Part shown: positions 32,556 to 40,918 of the stretch, in pieces
Layout: the number at the start of each line of letters is the position of its first letter
Numbering within the stretch: position 1 is the first letter of the stretch
Assembly (NCBI GenBank): GCA_945905765.1
Contig: CAMDPZ010000010.1
Location: 1-44,493 of the forward strand
Reading direction: 5' to 3'
Length of the DNA stretch: 44,493 bases
From: Nitrospira lenta
Lineage (GTDB): Bacteria; Nitrospirota; Nitrospiria; Nitrospirales; Nitrospiraceae
The notes under the pieces: model-generated
The model's database searches: none
What the model was told of the DNA's origin: nothing
Seen by the model: the letters and a program-made list of their open reading frames with translations, nothing else
Translations under genes and position numbers: made by a program

Positions 32556-33626
32556 ATGCGAGCGTTTCTCCTTTCCATGGCCTGCCTGCTGGCTTTGCTA
32601 CCGACTCCTTCTTGGGCCTATCGCGATTATTTTACGATCGAGCAGAAGGCGCAACTCGCCAAAGTTCAGACAGTCCTGGTCGATGCCATGGCCCTGACCG
32701 ATAAGGGAGCCATTGAAGCGGGACCGATTGCCGACCTCGTCTCACAGAAGCTGGGCGAGTTGGGCTATACAATGGTTCAGGATCGCGCGAAGCCCCACGA
32801 CGCAGTCTTCAAGGTGAAATGCGAACAGCGGAAGACCTGGGAAGGGACCACTGCGGCCGGCGGCGACGCAGATCTGCCCGATGCTCCGTCGCGCCTCTGG
32901 AAAGGGCCTGCCTGTCAGATGACCTATCTCTTGGGGGAACTAAAAGTGAGATGGCAGCGGGAGGTGCGCACCGGCTTCGACGATGCGGTCGTGGCAGCCC
33001 AAGCCGCGAAGGCCGGGGAACCAGGAGCCTATGCGATCGGAAAACTACAAGAGGAGCTGGAGAAATACGAGTTTCCGCTGCTGTTGACGGCGGAGTGGGG
33101 CCAGCCGGAGCGGCTATTGAAGCTGCTGGACTCTGCCGGAACCACCCAGGCTCGCAAAGTCAAAATCTTTTCGTTGCTCGGCGAAATGCAGGCAGATGAA
33201 GCCCTGCCGAGGCTGAAACAAGCGCTCCAAGATAGAGACTTGGCGAAACAGGCCTTGTCTGCGATGGGCAATCTCGGAAGGGAAGGCATTCCGCTACTGA
33301 TTGAAATCATGACGACGTCCCAGGATCTCGAGGTGCAAGCAGCCGCAGCCAAAGGGTTAGGCCAACTCGGCGGACTCCACGGAGATGCCTCAGTCGTATC
33401 GCCGCTCCTGGCCAAGCTGAAAGATCCGAAGACCGACTGGTCCGTACTCACGGAAGTGGCCTGGGCCTTGGGGAAAATTCCGGACAAACGATCGATTCAG
33501 CCCCTCTACGACCTCGACAAGAAGCTCCAAGCCATGCGCGACCCGGAAAACATACCATTGAAGAAACTCAAAGAAGCGGTGTTCTGGTCGATCAAACAGT
33601 GCGATACCTGGGATCAGTTCAGTTAG
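32556..33626 (+). CDS. secreted HEAT-repeat protein
   Basis: 356 aa. The first 21 residues (MRAFLLSMACLLALLPTPSW then A) are a standard signal peptide with an SWA cleavage site. Residues 22-165 form a domain with two Cys (C89 and C114 region) and no recognised family. Residues 190-330 are HEAT/PBS-lyase-type repeats (DRDLAKQALSAMGNLGREGI, LEVQAAAAKGLGQLGGL, WSVLTEVAWALGKIPDKR). Likely a periplasmic scaffold or binding protein. The start has a near-perfect AAGGAGGT site. It is the second HEAT-repeat envelope protein in the window. Confidence 0.88.
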   Translation: MRAFLLSMACLLALLPTPSWAYRDYFTIEQKAQLAKVQTVLVDAMALTDKGAIEAGPIADLVSQKLGELGYTMVQDRAKPHDAVFKVKCEQRKTWEGTTAAGGDADLPDAPSRLWKGPACQMTYLLGELKVRWQREVRTGFDDAVVAAQAAKAGEPGAYAIGKLQEELEKYEFPLLLTAEWGQPERLLKLLDSAGTTQARKVKIFSLLGEMQADEALPRLKQALQDRDLAKQALSAMGNLGREGIPLLIEIMTTSQDLEVQAAAAKGLGQLGGLHGDASVVSPLLAKLKDPKTDWSVLTEVAWALGKIPDKRSIQPLYDLDKKLQAMRDPENIPLKKLKEAVFWSIKQCDTWDQFS

Positions 33627-33750
33627 TTAACCGGCCACGGGCCCTACGGCGCCTGCCGGGCCGGCACGAGAGGCAGGGCCACCCTGACTCCCTGCAGGTC
33701 GCCCGTGCTTCCCGAGACTAACTTACTTTGCACAATACCCGGAGGCTCTC

Positions 33751-34995
33751 ATGACCGATTGCTCACGCAGACGATTTCTCCAACTGACAGCCGCGACCGG
33801 TGGCGCCCTGGCCTTGGGTGATCTGATCAATCAGGTGGTGGGTCTGACGGGCAGGCCTCACATGGCGACTGCGGGCGAACCGATCAAGATCGGCATCATC
33901 GACCCCTTGTCGAGCCCCTATAAGACCTCCTCAATCCATGATGTGCATGGCGCCAATGTCGCGGCGGATCTGTTCAATAAGAAAGGCGGGGTGCTGGGTC
34001 GGCCCGTCTTGATTCTTGAGGCAGACGATGCGTCGAGTCCGGACACAGCCGTAAAAGCGGCAACCAAATTGATCGAAGAGGATCGCGTCGACGTGTTAAT
34101 GGGAACGTTCAACGGAGACTGCGCGCTCGCCGTGAGTGCGCTGGCGCAGCAGAAAAATAAACTCTTCATGGTGACAGGCGCGCATCTCCCCGAACTGACG
34201 GGAGCGGCCTGCACTGCTCAGACATTCGTATTCATGCCCAACGCCCGCATGATGGCGCAGGCGGTCGCGCCGCACATTGCAAGGGTCTACGGGACTCGCT
34301 GGCACATGATTACAGCTGCCACCCTCGATGGCAAGACATCGGCCCAGGCGATGCTGGACGCGGGCAAGTCCCAAGGCGTCGACTTTGTCGGAGAGACAGT
34401 CACGCCATTCGGCTCGACTGATTTTGCGCCAGCCTTCACCGACGCGAAAAGCAAAAATCCCACGGCGATCATTCTCAACCTGTATGGGTGGGATCTCGTC
34501 CATGCGTTGAAAGCCTACACCAAACTGGAATTGGCCAAGGAAAAGATTGGCGTGGGCGGCATGATCGCCGGCGAACAGATCGGTCGCCCGTTAGGCTATG
34601 CCAATAATGCGGGAGTTTGGGGCCTGATCTGGGATCCCAAGATCAACACCGAGGGCTCACGACGGTTCATCCAAGGCGTAATCGACAAGTACAACCATAC
34701 GCCCACGTCACGGTGCTACCTCGGCTACGCCGCGGCGATACAAATTCTTGAGGCGATACAGCGGACCGGTTCGACCGACACAGCCGGGCTGATCAAATCG
34801 CTGGAAGGGCACGAGTTCGATGGGTTGAAGGTCGGCCCCTCCTCCTTCCGCGCCAGGGACCATCAACATATACAGGATGTGCTCGTGGGTGAAGCTTTCG
34901 GCAAAGAACTGGGCCTTGGGCATTACAAAATATTGGCCACGGTTGCCGGCGATCGCCTTGCAGGGACTGTCGATCAGAATACCTGCAGGCTGTAG
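33751..34995 (+). CDS. Tat-exported ABC-transporter substrate-binding protein (branched-chain amino acid/urea type)
   Basis: 414 aa. The N-terminus CSRRRFLQLTAATGGALALG is a twin-arginine signal (SRRRFLQ). The mature part is a type-I periplasmic binding protein fold like LivJ/UrtA: IKIGIIDPLSSPYKTSSIHD, then GANVAADLFNKKGGVLGRPV, then the LIEEDRVDVLMGTFNGD segment. It would capture a small ligand in the periplasm, but no ABC permease or ATPase genes are adjacent, so it may be an orphan receptor or supply a distant transporter. The ATG has GGAGG 5 nt upstream. Ligand is unknown. Confidence 0.88.
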   Translation: MTDCSRRRFLQLTAATGGALALGDLINQVVGLTGRPHMATAGEPIKIGIIDPLSSPYKTSSIHDVHGANVAADLFNKKGGVLGRPVLILEADDASSPDTAVKAATKLIEEDRVDVLMGTFNGDCALAVSALAQQKNKLFMVTGAHLPELTGAACTAQTFVFMPNARMMAQAVAPHIARVYGTRWHMITAATLDGKTSAQAMLDAGKSQGVDFVGETVTPFGSTDFAPAFTDAKSKNPTAIILNLYGWDLVHALKAYTKLELAKEKIGVGGMIAGEQIGRPLGYANNAGVWGLIWDPKINTEGSRRFIQGVIDKYNHTPTSRCYLGYAAAIQILEAIQRTGSTDTAGLIKSLEGHEFDGLKVGPSSFRARDHQHIQDVLVGEAFGKELGLGHYKILATVAGDRLAGTVDQNTCRL

Positions 34996-35038
34996 CGCAT
35001 CGCTAAAGAAACAACGGAAAGCGACATGTTCCTCATTC

Positions 35039-36901
35039 CTATCTTCCTAATAACCCTTTCAAGAAATCCTGCCCCTTCTGTTTCAAATCCTGGGGTTTCG
35101 ACGAGCCACTCAATAGATCGTTAATGGCCCCCTTGAGCTGTTCCTTCACCTGTCCCTGAACCCTCCCTGTGAGCACATGCAGGTCCACACCATAGGAGGG
35201 GGCTTGGGTCGTGCCGGTAATCGTCACTGGCACGTTCAAGCGACCTCCGGCAAAGGCCAATCGTGTCGCCGGCAAGGCTCCTGCGATTTGCTGACTCAAG
35301 GAAGGCGAGAGATTGAGCGCGAGCTTAAGATTGAGCGATTGGTCGAATCCAACCGTTCCCCCTCCCGTGGCCTGAAAATCATGGCTGTCCATCAAGAGCC
35401 GCTGAATGTTCACAATGCCATCCTTGATGGCCAGGTCCGTTTCGGCCGTCGAGAAGACCGTCGCCTTCAGATTGTCCAATCTAAGACCTGGAACGTTGAG
35501 ACGCGCCACTGCCTCCTGAATCAAATTCACGCCTTCGATTTTCCCCTGACTCACGTTAATATGGCCGGTCGCCTCCAACGCCTTCGTCAGGTCCGACATT
35601 GAAAACCCCCGTCCGCTCACTGCGAGCTCAAACCCGGCAGTTCCGCTAGCGGAAATTTGCGAGGGACCGAGCGCATCGAGCGCCGGGCCAAGCTGCAATC
35701 CTGCTACAGTGACCTTCCCGTTGAAGGGAGGAGCAAGACTTCCCGCCGTCACCCCTCCAATCGCCTTGATCGTCCCGCCGAAGAGCTGCAGCGACAGGTT
35801 GTTCACGCGAAGGTCTTGGCCCTTGAGCTCGACGGAGAGTTGCAGCGCCTGCATTTCGATGGGCTTCTTCAGGGATAGCTCGGTCGGGAGATCGGCCGTA
35901 CTGATCGAAGGAGCCGAAACCATAATGGTCAGACGACCGCCGGTTCCATACCCCTGCACCGTCAACAGGGATTGGCCCATGGCCACCGCGAAACCGAGAT
36001 CATGGATATCGACCAGTTGCTCGGCTGATCCTCCCGGCGGCAACGGATAGTGGGCTTTCACCGTAGCATGAAAATCCTTGATCAGGACCGGCTTCGTAAG
36101 GGGGAGCGCCATCGGCAAGTCGGCGCTGTTGATCACGGGCGCCGTCAATGTGGCAGTGAGGTTCCCGCCCACTAAACTGCCCTTGAGGCCCATCGCGATC
36201 TTGCCCAGACCGAGGTCGAACGTGAACTGCTTCAGATCGAACATGTCGACGAGCGGGCCACCCGATCCATCCAGCCGGACCGGAATATTGTAAGGCTGCA
36301 GGGTCGCGGCAAGATGCAGGGTGGGGGTCTCGCCCAGATGCACGGACTTGAGCAACAGCTCAAGGTCGTTGACCCGGTATTCCATCGGCTCAGGCGTGGA
36401 CTCGTCGCGATAGGTAATGGCACCCCCTGTAATAGCGAAGCGATCCACCGCCAGCAGGGCCAGCACTTGCAGCGGGTTGGCAGCTGACTGCCCAGGGGAG
36501 GAGGCTGCGGAGGCCCTCACCCCGATCGTCGACAGGTTCATCTCGCCCTTGCGGTCCTTAATGACGGCGATGAGCGGATCGCGCAGCGTCACCTCTTCAA
36601 CTTCGACCCTCCGGCTCAAGAGCGGCAGCAGTTTCACCCCCACGTCGAGCGAGGTGAACGACACAAAGGGACCGGCGCCAAAGGCAGGATCCTCCTGCAC
36701 CGTGACCCCTGCCACGCGAACACCCAGCCGTGGCCAGATGGTCAACCGAACGTCCTGGAGGACCACCTTGCGGTTGAACGCCTCCTCGATCAGCGGCTTG
36801 TACCGGTCTTGATACTGGTTCAGGTCGACGAGAAAGGGCAAAACCAGGAGGATGGCCAGCAAAAGAACAACCAGAACACCCAGCCCGACGAAAATTCTCA
36901 T
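35039..36901 (-). CDS. AsmA-family protein
   Basis: 620 aa. One N-terminal membrane anchor (IFVGLGVLVVLLLAILLVLP), then the AsmA opening VDLNQYQDRYKPLIEEAFNR and VRLTIWPRLGVRVAGVTV. The rest is long, beta-rich and repetitive, as in AsmA/TamB-type envelope proteins that bridge the periplasm and influence outer membrane lipid assembly. The C-terminus has the family region GVNLIQEAVARLNV and a VTITGTTQAPSYGVD segment. The ATG at 36901 has GGAG 8 nt upstream. Monocistronic behind a good promoter. Confidence 0.9.
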   Translation of the reverse strand: MRIFVGLGVLVVLLLAILLVLPFLVDLNQYQDRYKPLIEEAFNRKVVLQDVRLTIWPRLGVRVAGVTVQEDPAFGAGPFVSFTSLDVGVKLLPLLSRRVEVEEVTLRDPLIAVIKDRKGEMNLSTIGVRASAASSPGQSAANPLQVLALLAVDRFAITGGAITYRDESTPEPMEYRVNDLELLLKSVHLGETPTLHLAATLQPYNIPVRLDGSGGPLVDMFDLKQFTFDLGLGKIAMGLKGSLVGGNLTATLTAPVINSADLPMALPLTKPVLIKDFHATVKAHYPLPPGGSAEQLVDIHDLGFAVAMGQSLLTVQGYGTGGRLTIMVSAPSISTADLPTELSLKKPIEMQALQLSVELKGQDLRVNNLSLQLFGGTIKAIGGVTAGSLAPPFNGKVTVAGLQLGPALDALGPSQISASGTAGFELAVSGRGFSMSDLTKALEATGHINVSQGKIEGVNLIQEAVARLNVPGLRLDNLKATVFSTAETDLAIKDGIVNIQRLLMDSHDFQATGGGTVGFDQSLNLKLALNLSPSLSQQIAGALPATRLAFAGGRLNVPVTITGTTQAPSYGVDLHVLTGRVQGQVKEQLKGAINDLLSGSSKPQDLKQKGQDFLKGLLGR

Positions 36902-36928
36902 CTGCGAATCTCCCTATGAACTCCTGGC

Positions 36929-36957
36929 AGTATAGGAAGGGGACCGGGGAGGGTCAA
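36929..36957 (-). promoter_or_regulatory. sigma-70 promoter of the asmA-like gene
   Basis: Minus strand: -35 TTGACC (36957-36952), 17-nt spacer, -10 TATACT (36934-36929), about 28 nt upstream of the ATG at 36901. Confidence 0.65.
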
Positions 36958-36986
36958 TGACATGGCGATTCGCGCTGGTTGTCAGC

Positions 36987-37015
36987 TTGCCGCTCACCAG
37001 ACCGCGTGCTAAGAT
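36987..37015 (+). promoter_or_regulatory. promoter of tRNA-Ser(GGA)
   Basis: -35 TTGCCG (36987-36992), 17-nt spacer, -10 TAAGAT (37010-37015), followed by a GC-rich start region and the tRNA 22 nt later. Confidence 0.55.
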
Positions 37016-37037
37016 GCCCCTTCGTAAAAATCGGTGC

Positions 37038-37127
37038 GGAGAGGTGCGAGAGTGGTCGAATCGACATGCTTGGAAAGCATGCGTCCCAGCAATGGGACCG
37101 TGGGTTCAAATCCCACCCTCTCCGCCA
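37038..37127 (+). tRNA. tRNA-Ser (anticodon GGA)
   Basis: Type II tRNA of 90 nt with encoded CCA. Acceptor GGAGAGG pairs with CCTCTCC, the anticodon loop TTGGAAA gives GGA, there is a long variable arm (GTCCCAGCAATGGGAC), and the T-arm reads GTGGGTTCAAATCCCAC. Confidence 0.96.
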
Positions 37128-37132
37128 AAAAT

Positions 37133-37232
37133 AGTGATAGGTGATGGGTCATGAGTGATACCGTCATGCGAGGAAGGCGATCGGGGCGTTTCTCGTCTCT
37201 CACGTATCACCGATCACTCATCACGTGTCACC
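37133..37232. repeat. heptamer-phased inverted repeat between tRNA-Ser and ffs
   Basis: Left arm (37133-37160): units GTGATAG / GTGATGG / GTCATGA / GTGATAC. Right arm (37197-37232): TATCACC / GATCACT / CATCACG / TGTCACC, approximately complementary. A loop of about 36 nt separates them. Same design as at 6256, 16196 and 37356. Confidence 0.75.
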
Positions 37233-37239
37233 GGTCAAC

Positions 37240-37340
37240 GGGGCTGGGCCCTGTGCAACAGAACCCTGTGAACCCCGCCAGGTCCGGAAGGAAGCAACGG
37301 TAAGCGGTCAGTTCTGTGTGCCGCAGGATCACCTGGCCCC
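37240..37340 (+). ncRNA. ffs: signal recognition particle RNA, 4.5S type
   Basis: About 101 nt. The ends GGGGCTGGGCC and GGCCCC pair, and the conserved apical domain CCAGGTCCGGAAGGAAGCAA contains the GGAA tetraloop and the asymmetric loop bound by Ffh. Location directly upstream of dnaX is the common bacterial context. No own promoter was seen, so it may be processed from a transcript starting at tRNA-Ser. Confidence 0.92.
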
Positions 37341-37355
37341 ACTTAGCTTTATTCC

Positions 37356-37439
37356 GTGAGGCGTGAAACCTAAGACGATACGACGTGCAAGGTCACGCCT
37401 CTCAACGTTTCACATCTACCGTTTCACGCCTAACGTCTT
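37356..37439. repeat. heptamer-phased inverted repeat abutting the dnaX start codon
   Basis: Left arm (37356-37377) GTGAGGCGTGAAACCTAAGA.. pairs with the right arm (37406-37439), which contains TTTCACA / TCTACCG / TTTCACG / CCTAACG. TAAGACG and CGTCTTA mark the two outer ends. The last base before the dnaX ATG belongs to the element. Confidence 0.7.
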
Positions 37440-39275
37440 ATGGATTACCAAGTCTCCGCCAGAAAATACCGGCCCGGCACATTCGACGACGTGATCGGAC
37501 AGCCGCACGTCGTGCAGACGCTGGTCAATTCCATCACTACGAAGCGAATCGCCCAAGCCTATCTCTTTTCCGGGAGCCGCGGCGTGGGAAAAACCACAGT
37601 TGCACGAATCCTCGCCAAAGCGCTCAATTGCGAGCAGGGGCAGACCGGCACACCCTGCGGCACCTGTTCCAACTGCCTCGAAATTGCGGCGGGCACATCC
37701 GTCGACGTCATGGAGATCGACGGCGCCTCCAACACGAGCGTGGACGATGTGCGCGAGATCCGCGAGAACGTCAAGTTCGCCGCGTTTCGCGGGAAGTACC
37801 GGGTCTACATCATCGACGAAGTCCACATGTTGTCGAACTCGGCCTTCAACGCGCTGCTGAAGACCCTGGAAGAGCCACCCCCGCACGTCGTGTTTATTTT
37901 CGCCACCACCGAAATCCACAAAATTCCGGCGACGATTCTGTCCCGCTGTCAGCATTACAACTTCCGGCGCATTGCGCGAGCCGAGATCGTCGAACGGCTG
38001 CGCCATGTGGTCAATCAGGACCAGATCGTCATCGAGGAACGAAGCCTGATGGCGCTCGCCCGGGCCAGCGAAGGCAGCATGCGCGACGGACTCAGCCTGC
38101 TCGACCAGGCGGTGGCCTTCGGCGGAAAAACGATCGTGCATACGGACCTGGAAGCATTGCTGGGAGCTGTTCCGCAAGAATTGGTGCGCGCCATGATTCA
38201 GGCCATTACCGCACAAGAGAGCGCCTCGGCGCTGCTCGTGCTGGCCCAACTGCTGGACCAGGGACACGATCTGCGCGCCTACTGTGCGGAGATCGTCGAA
38301 TATCTGCGCAACATGCTGGTGGTGTCGGTCGTGCCTTTGCCGCAAGAGCAGCAGGGCCTGATCGAAGCCGCCACGGAAGACCTGGCGCAGATGGCGGCTG
38401 ATGCCAAGGCCTTCTCACCGGAGCAGCTTCAAGAACTCTTTGCGATTTTCACACAAGCAGAGGATTCGCTCCGGCTCAGCGCCCATCCCCGATTCGTGCT
38501 TGAAACGGCGGCGGTGCGGGCCACGCGGTTACTGCGTCGCGCGAACGAGAAGCCGGCCCAAGCGATGCCGCCGGCCCAGGCACCACGCCCCTTGCAGACG
38601 CCTGTTCGCGTAGAAAAACCGGCGCAGCCCGTTCGCGCAGATAATCCGCCCCCTCCATCGGCGCCAAAGCCTCCACAATCGACGGCTTCCATGCCAGCCG
38701 CGCCAATGCCGGCCAGACCTCCGGTGCTCGCAACGGCAGCCCCGGCACGGAACCCCCTCCCGACTCCTCCACCTGTCCGGCCTCCCCTCGCCAGCAGTGA
38801 AGGGACCGCAACGAAACCTGTCCCTGCTCCCCCGAGTGACGCGGCCCGTCCCGCTGTCACGCTCAATTGGGAGCAGCTTCAAGAGGAAGTGGCCGGGGCC
38901 TTTTCCAATATCGCCCCCTTCCTGGAAATGGGGCGGCTCGTCGGCGTGGACGGCCATGTCGTGACGATTGGCTTTTCCAAACAAGCGACGGTGGCTCGTG
39001 GCATGATCGAGAAGCCCGACAATATCGCGGTGCTCACCTCGATGTGTGAACGGCTGAGCGGGCAGACCCTTCGGCTGCGGGTTGTCGAGTTGACCGAGGC
39101 GGATCCCCCGGGGCGCACGATGGCAGAGCTCAGAGTGTCAAAAGAAAAAGAACAAAAACAGGTTCTCTTCGAGCAGGCGCGGGCGCATCCGGTCGTCAAG
39201 CAGGCACTGGAAATGTTCGGCGCAGAGCTCGCAGAGGTCCGGCCGGTAGCGAGCCAGAAGGAGATCGAAGAATGA
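37440..39275 (+). CDS. dnaX: DNA polymerase III subunit gamma/tau
   Basis: 611 aa. The clamp-loader ATPase: MDYQVSARKYRPGTFDDVIG, Walker A GSRGVGKTT (45-53), zinc-binding C64, C73, C76 and C79, Walker B YIIDEVHML and the SRC motif in ILSRCQHY. Residues about 370-460 form a Pro/Ala-rich linker, followed by a C-terminal tau-like domain. No A-AAA-AAG type slippery site was seen, so programmed frameshifting to gamma is not supported. There is no Shine-Dalgarno site; the ATG abuts an inverted repeat. It overlaps ybaB by 4 nt. Confidence 0.96.
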   Translation: MDYQVSARKYRPGTFDDVIGQPHVVQTLVNSITTKRIAQAYLFSGSRGVGKTTVARILAKALNCEQGQTGTPCGTCSNCLEIAAGTSVDVMEIDGASNTSVDDVREIRENVKFAAFRGKYRVYIIDEVHMLSNSAFNALLKTLEEPPPHVVFIFATTEIHKIPATILSRCQHYNFRRIARAEIVERLRHVVNQDQIVIEERSLMALARASEGSMRDGLSLLDQAVAFGGKTIVHTDLEALLGAVPQELVRAMIQAITAQESASALLVLAQLLDQGHDLRAYCAEIVEYLRNMLVVSVVPLPQEQQGLIEAATEDLAQMAADAKAFSPEQLQELFAIFTQAEDSLRLSAHPRFVLETAAVRATRLLRRANEKPAQAMPPAQAPRPLQTPVRVEKPAQPVRADNPPPPSAPKPPQSTASMPAAPMPARPPVLATAAPARNPLPTPPPVRPPLASSEGTATKPVPAPPSDAARPAVTLNWEQLQEEVAGAFSNIAPFLEMGRLVGVDGHVVTIGFSKQATVARGMIEKPDNIAVLTSMCERLSGQTLRLRVVELTEADPPGRTMAELRVSKEKEQKQVLFEQARAHPVVKQALEMFGAELAEVRPVASQKEIEE

Positions 39276-39595
39276 AAAACCCGTTAGCGAACATGGGAAA
39301 TATTCTGAAGCAGGCGCAGGCGATGCAGGCGCAAATGGCGAAGGTGCAGGAACAGGCTTCAGTGAAGACCGTCACCGGGACAGCCGGCGGAGGGAGCGTG
39401 ACCGTCACGGCCAATGGGGCGATGCAATTGCTCGGCATCGTGATCGATCCCGAAGTCGTGAAAAGCGGCGACGTCGAGATGGTGCAGGATCTGGTCATGG
39501 CGGCATCGAACGACGCCCTCCACAAGGCGCGCGAGATGATGGCGAATGAGATGAAAGCCGTGACCGGCGGCATGAATGTCCCCGGATTATTTTAG
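39272..39595 (+). CDS. YbaB/EbfC nucleoid-associated protein
   Basis: 107 aa. Begins MKNPLANMGNILKQAQAMQA, a helical dimerisation segment, followed by the family core GTAGGGSVTVTANGAMQLLG and IDPEVVKSGDVEMVQDLVMA. YbaB proteins are small DNA-binding dimers of the nucleoid. Its ATG overlaps the dnaX stop (ATGA), and recR follows 14 nt later; dnaX-ybaB-recR is a widely conserved cluster. Confidence 0.96.
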   Translation: MKNPLANMGNILKQAQAMQAQMAKVQEQASVKTVTGTAGGGSVTVTANGAMQLLGIVIDPEVVKSGDVEMVQDLVMAASNDALHKAREMMANEMKAVTGGMNVPGLF

Positions 39596-39609
39596 CGGAC
39601 AATTACCCT

Positions 39610-40212
39610 ATGGCAGTTGATCAGCAAGGACTCCTCGCGCGGTTGGTGCGCGAATTGGTCCGTCTCCCCGGCATCGGGCAAAAGACAGCGCAGCGATTGG
39701 CCTTTCACGTGTTGAAAGCCGAGCGCGAAGAGGCGCTCCGCTTGGCCGACGCCATTCGCGCCGTGAAGGACGGGCTCTCGTTTTGCCGCCAATGCCGGAA
39801 CATTGCCGAGGGGGAGCTCTGCGAGTTTTGCCTCGACCCCAAGCGGGACCAAACGAGAATCCTCGTGGTGGAAGAACCGAGCACGACCTATGCCATCGAA
39901 CGGGCCGGCGCCTACCGGGGCCTGTATCATGTGTTGCTCGGCGCCTTATCTCCGCTGGACGGTGTCGGACCCTCCGATATCAGGGCCGAGGAGTTGGTCG
40001 ATCGGGTAAAGCTCGGCGGCATTCAGGAAGTGATCCTCGCGACGAGTCCGACGATCGAAGGCGAGGCGACCGCCATCTATCTCACCAACCAGCTGAAACC
40101 CCTTGGCGCCAGAGTCTCCCGTATCGCCTATGGCATCCCGGTCGGGATGGACATTGAGTATGCCGACGACGTGACGTTACTGAAATCGATTGAAGGCCGC
40201 CGAGACCTCTAG
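39610..40212 (+). CDS. recR: recombination mediator protein RecR
   Basis: 200 aa. The helix-hairpin-helix LPGIGQKTAQRLAFHVL, the zinc finger C59, C62, C71 and C74 (CRQCRNIAEGELCEFC), the Toprim segment ILVVEEPSTTYAIERAGAYR and the C-terminal SRIAYGIPVGMDIEYADDVT are all canonical. RecR works with RecO/RecF to load RecA at gaps. No deviations were seen. Confidence 0.97.
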   Translation: MAVDQQGLLARLVRELVRLPGIGQKTAQRLAFHVLKAEREEALRLADAIRAVKDGLSFCRQCRNIAEGELCEFCLDPKRDQTRILVVEEPSTTYAIERAGAYRGLYHVLLGALSPLDGVGPSDIRAEELVDRVKLGGIQEVILATSPTIEGEATAIYLTNQLKPLGARVSRIAYGIPVGMDIEYADDVTLLKSIEGRRDL

Positions 40213-40289
40213 CAGTCCCACCCCCTGCACCGAACTTTCTCAGCATCCTTAGGGCCGATTGAGCGAGATAAACGGGCATGCGCCTCCCA

Positions 40290-40318
40290 TTGACCCCCCT
40301 CCAGACCCCTGTTATAGT
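40290..40318 (+). promoter_or_regulatory. predicted promoter of the DksA-type gene
   Basis: -35 TTGACC (40290-40295), 17-nt spacer, -10 TATAGT (40313-40318), leader about 36 nt. A second -10-like TATACT lies at 40337-40342. Confidence 0.6.
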
Positions 40319-40360
40319 CCGCTCGCTTAGGATGGTTATACTCCTCAGGCAGGTGGCTAG

Positions 40361-40804
40361 ATGAAAGCAAGCTCTTCCGCCAAACGCATTGCATCCGCTC
40401 CCGCAGCGACACAACCTGTCGCTCGCACACGCCACACCACAATCGCAGCCGTTGAAGGAAAGTACGACGCGATTCGTCGCGACCTGGAGCAGCAGCGCCG
40501 GACCATTTTGAATGAAGTGGTCGAGGGCCTGACTAGTTCAAATAGTCAGGAGACCTTCCCGGATGTCAGCGACCAGGCCTCGGCGGAAGCCGAGCAGCAC
40601 TTCTCGATGAGGATTCGCGAGCGCGAGCAACGGCTGGTCAAGAAGATCGATGAAGCGCTGGCTCGAATGGACCAGAACATCTACGGCATCTGCGAACGCT
40701 GCGAAGAAGAGATTCCCTATCCGCGACTCAAAGCCCGTCCCGTCACCACCCTCTGTATCGACTGCAAGACGCTCGAAGAGCAAGAAGAAAAGAGCCGGCG
40801 CTAA
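40361..40804 (+). CDS. TraR/DksA-family zinc-finger transcription regulator
   Basis: 147 aa. An N-terminal extension of about 30 Ala/Ser/Thr-rich residues precedes the coiled coil. The coiled-coil tip FPDVSDQASAE keeps both acidic residues (D68, D71) and the Ala (A73) needed for DksA action in the RNA polymerase secondary channel. The C4 zinc finger CERCEEEIPYPRLKARP...CIDC uses C111, C114, C132 and C135. It is close to true DksA, so a role in ppGpp-linked control is likely. The start has AGGTGG upstream. Confidence 0.92.
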   Translation: MKASSSAKRIASAPAATQPVARTRHTTIAAVEGKYDAIRRDLEQQRRTILNEVVEGLTSSNSQETFPDVSDQASAEAEQHFSMRIREREQRLVKKIDEALARMDQNIYGICERCEEEIPYPRLKARPVTTLCIDCKTLEEQEEKSRR

Positions 40805-40845
40805 ACGTCAGACTCTCCCCCTTAGATAGCCCGGATAAGTCCCCC

Positions 40846-40895
40846 ACTGCGCGCGTCCAACGAGGACTTGCTCAAGCCGCGCGTTGCGCGAGCAT
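40846..40895 (+). repeat. dispersed intergenic repeat, copy B
   Basis: ACTGCGCGCGTCCAACGAG at one end and GCGCGTTGCGCGAGCA at the other match the ends of copy A at 20580-20629; the central 10-12 bases differ. It lies 41 nt after the dksA-like stop, between two convergent genes. Confidence 0.65.
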
Positions 40896-40918
40896 AGGGA
40901 ACTCACCAGGCCATCCCG

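Noticed and set aside
37133-37439. CRISPR array
   Set aside because: Units are 7 nt, degenerate and arranged as inverted arms; there are no spacers, no constant repeats and no cas genes.
37440-39275. Programmed frameshift in dnaX producing a short gamma form
   Set aside because: No A-AAA-AAG slippery heptamer or downstream hairpin found; A-rich stretches near 39137 are interrupted by G and C.
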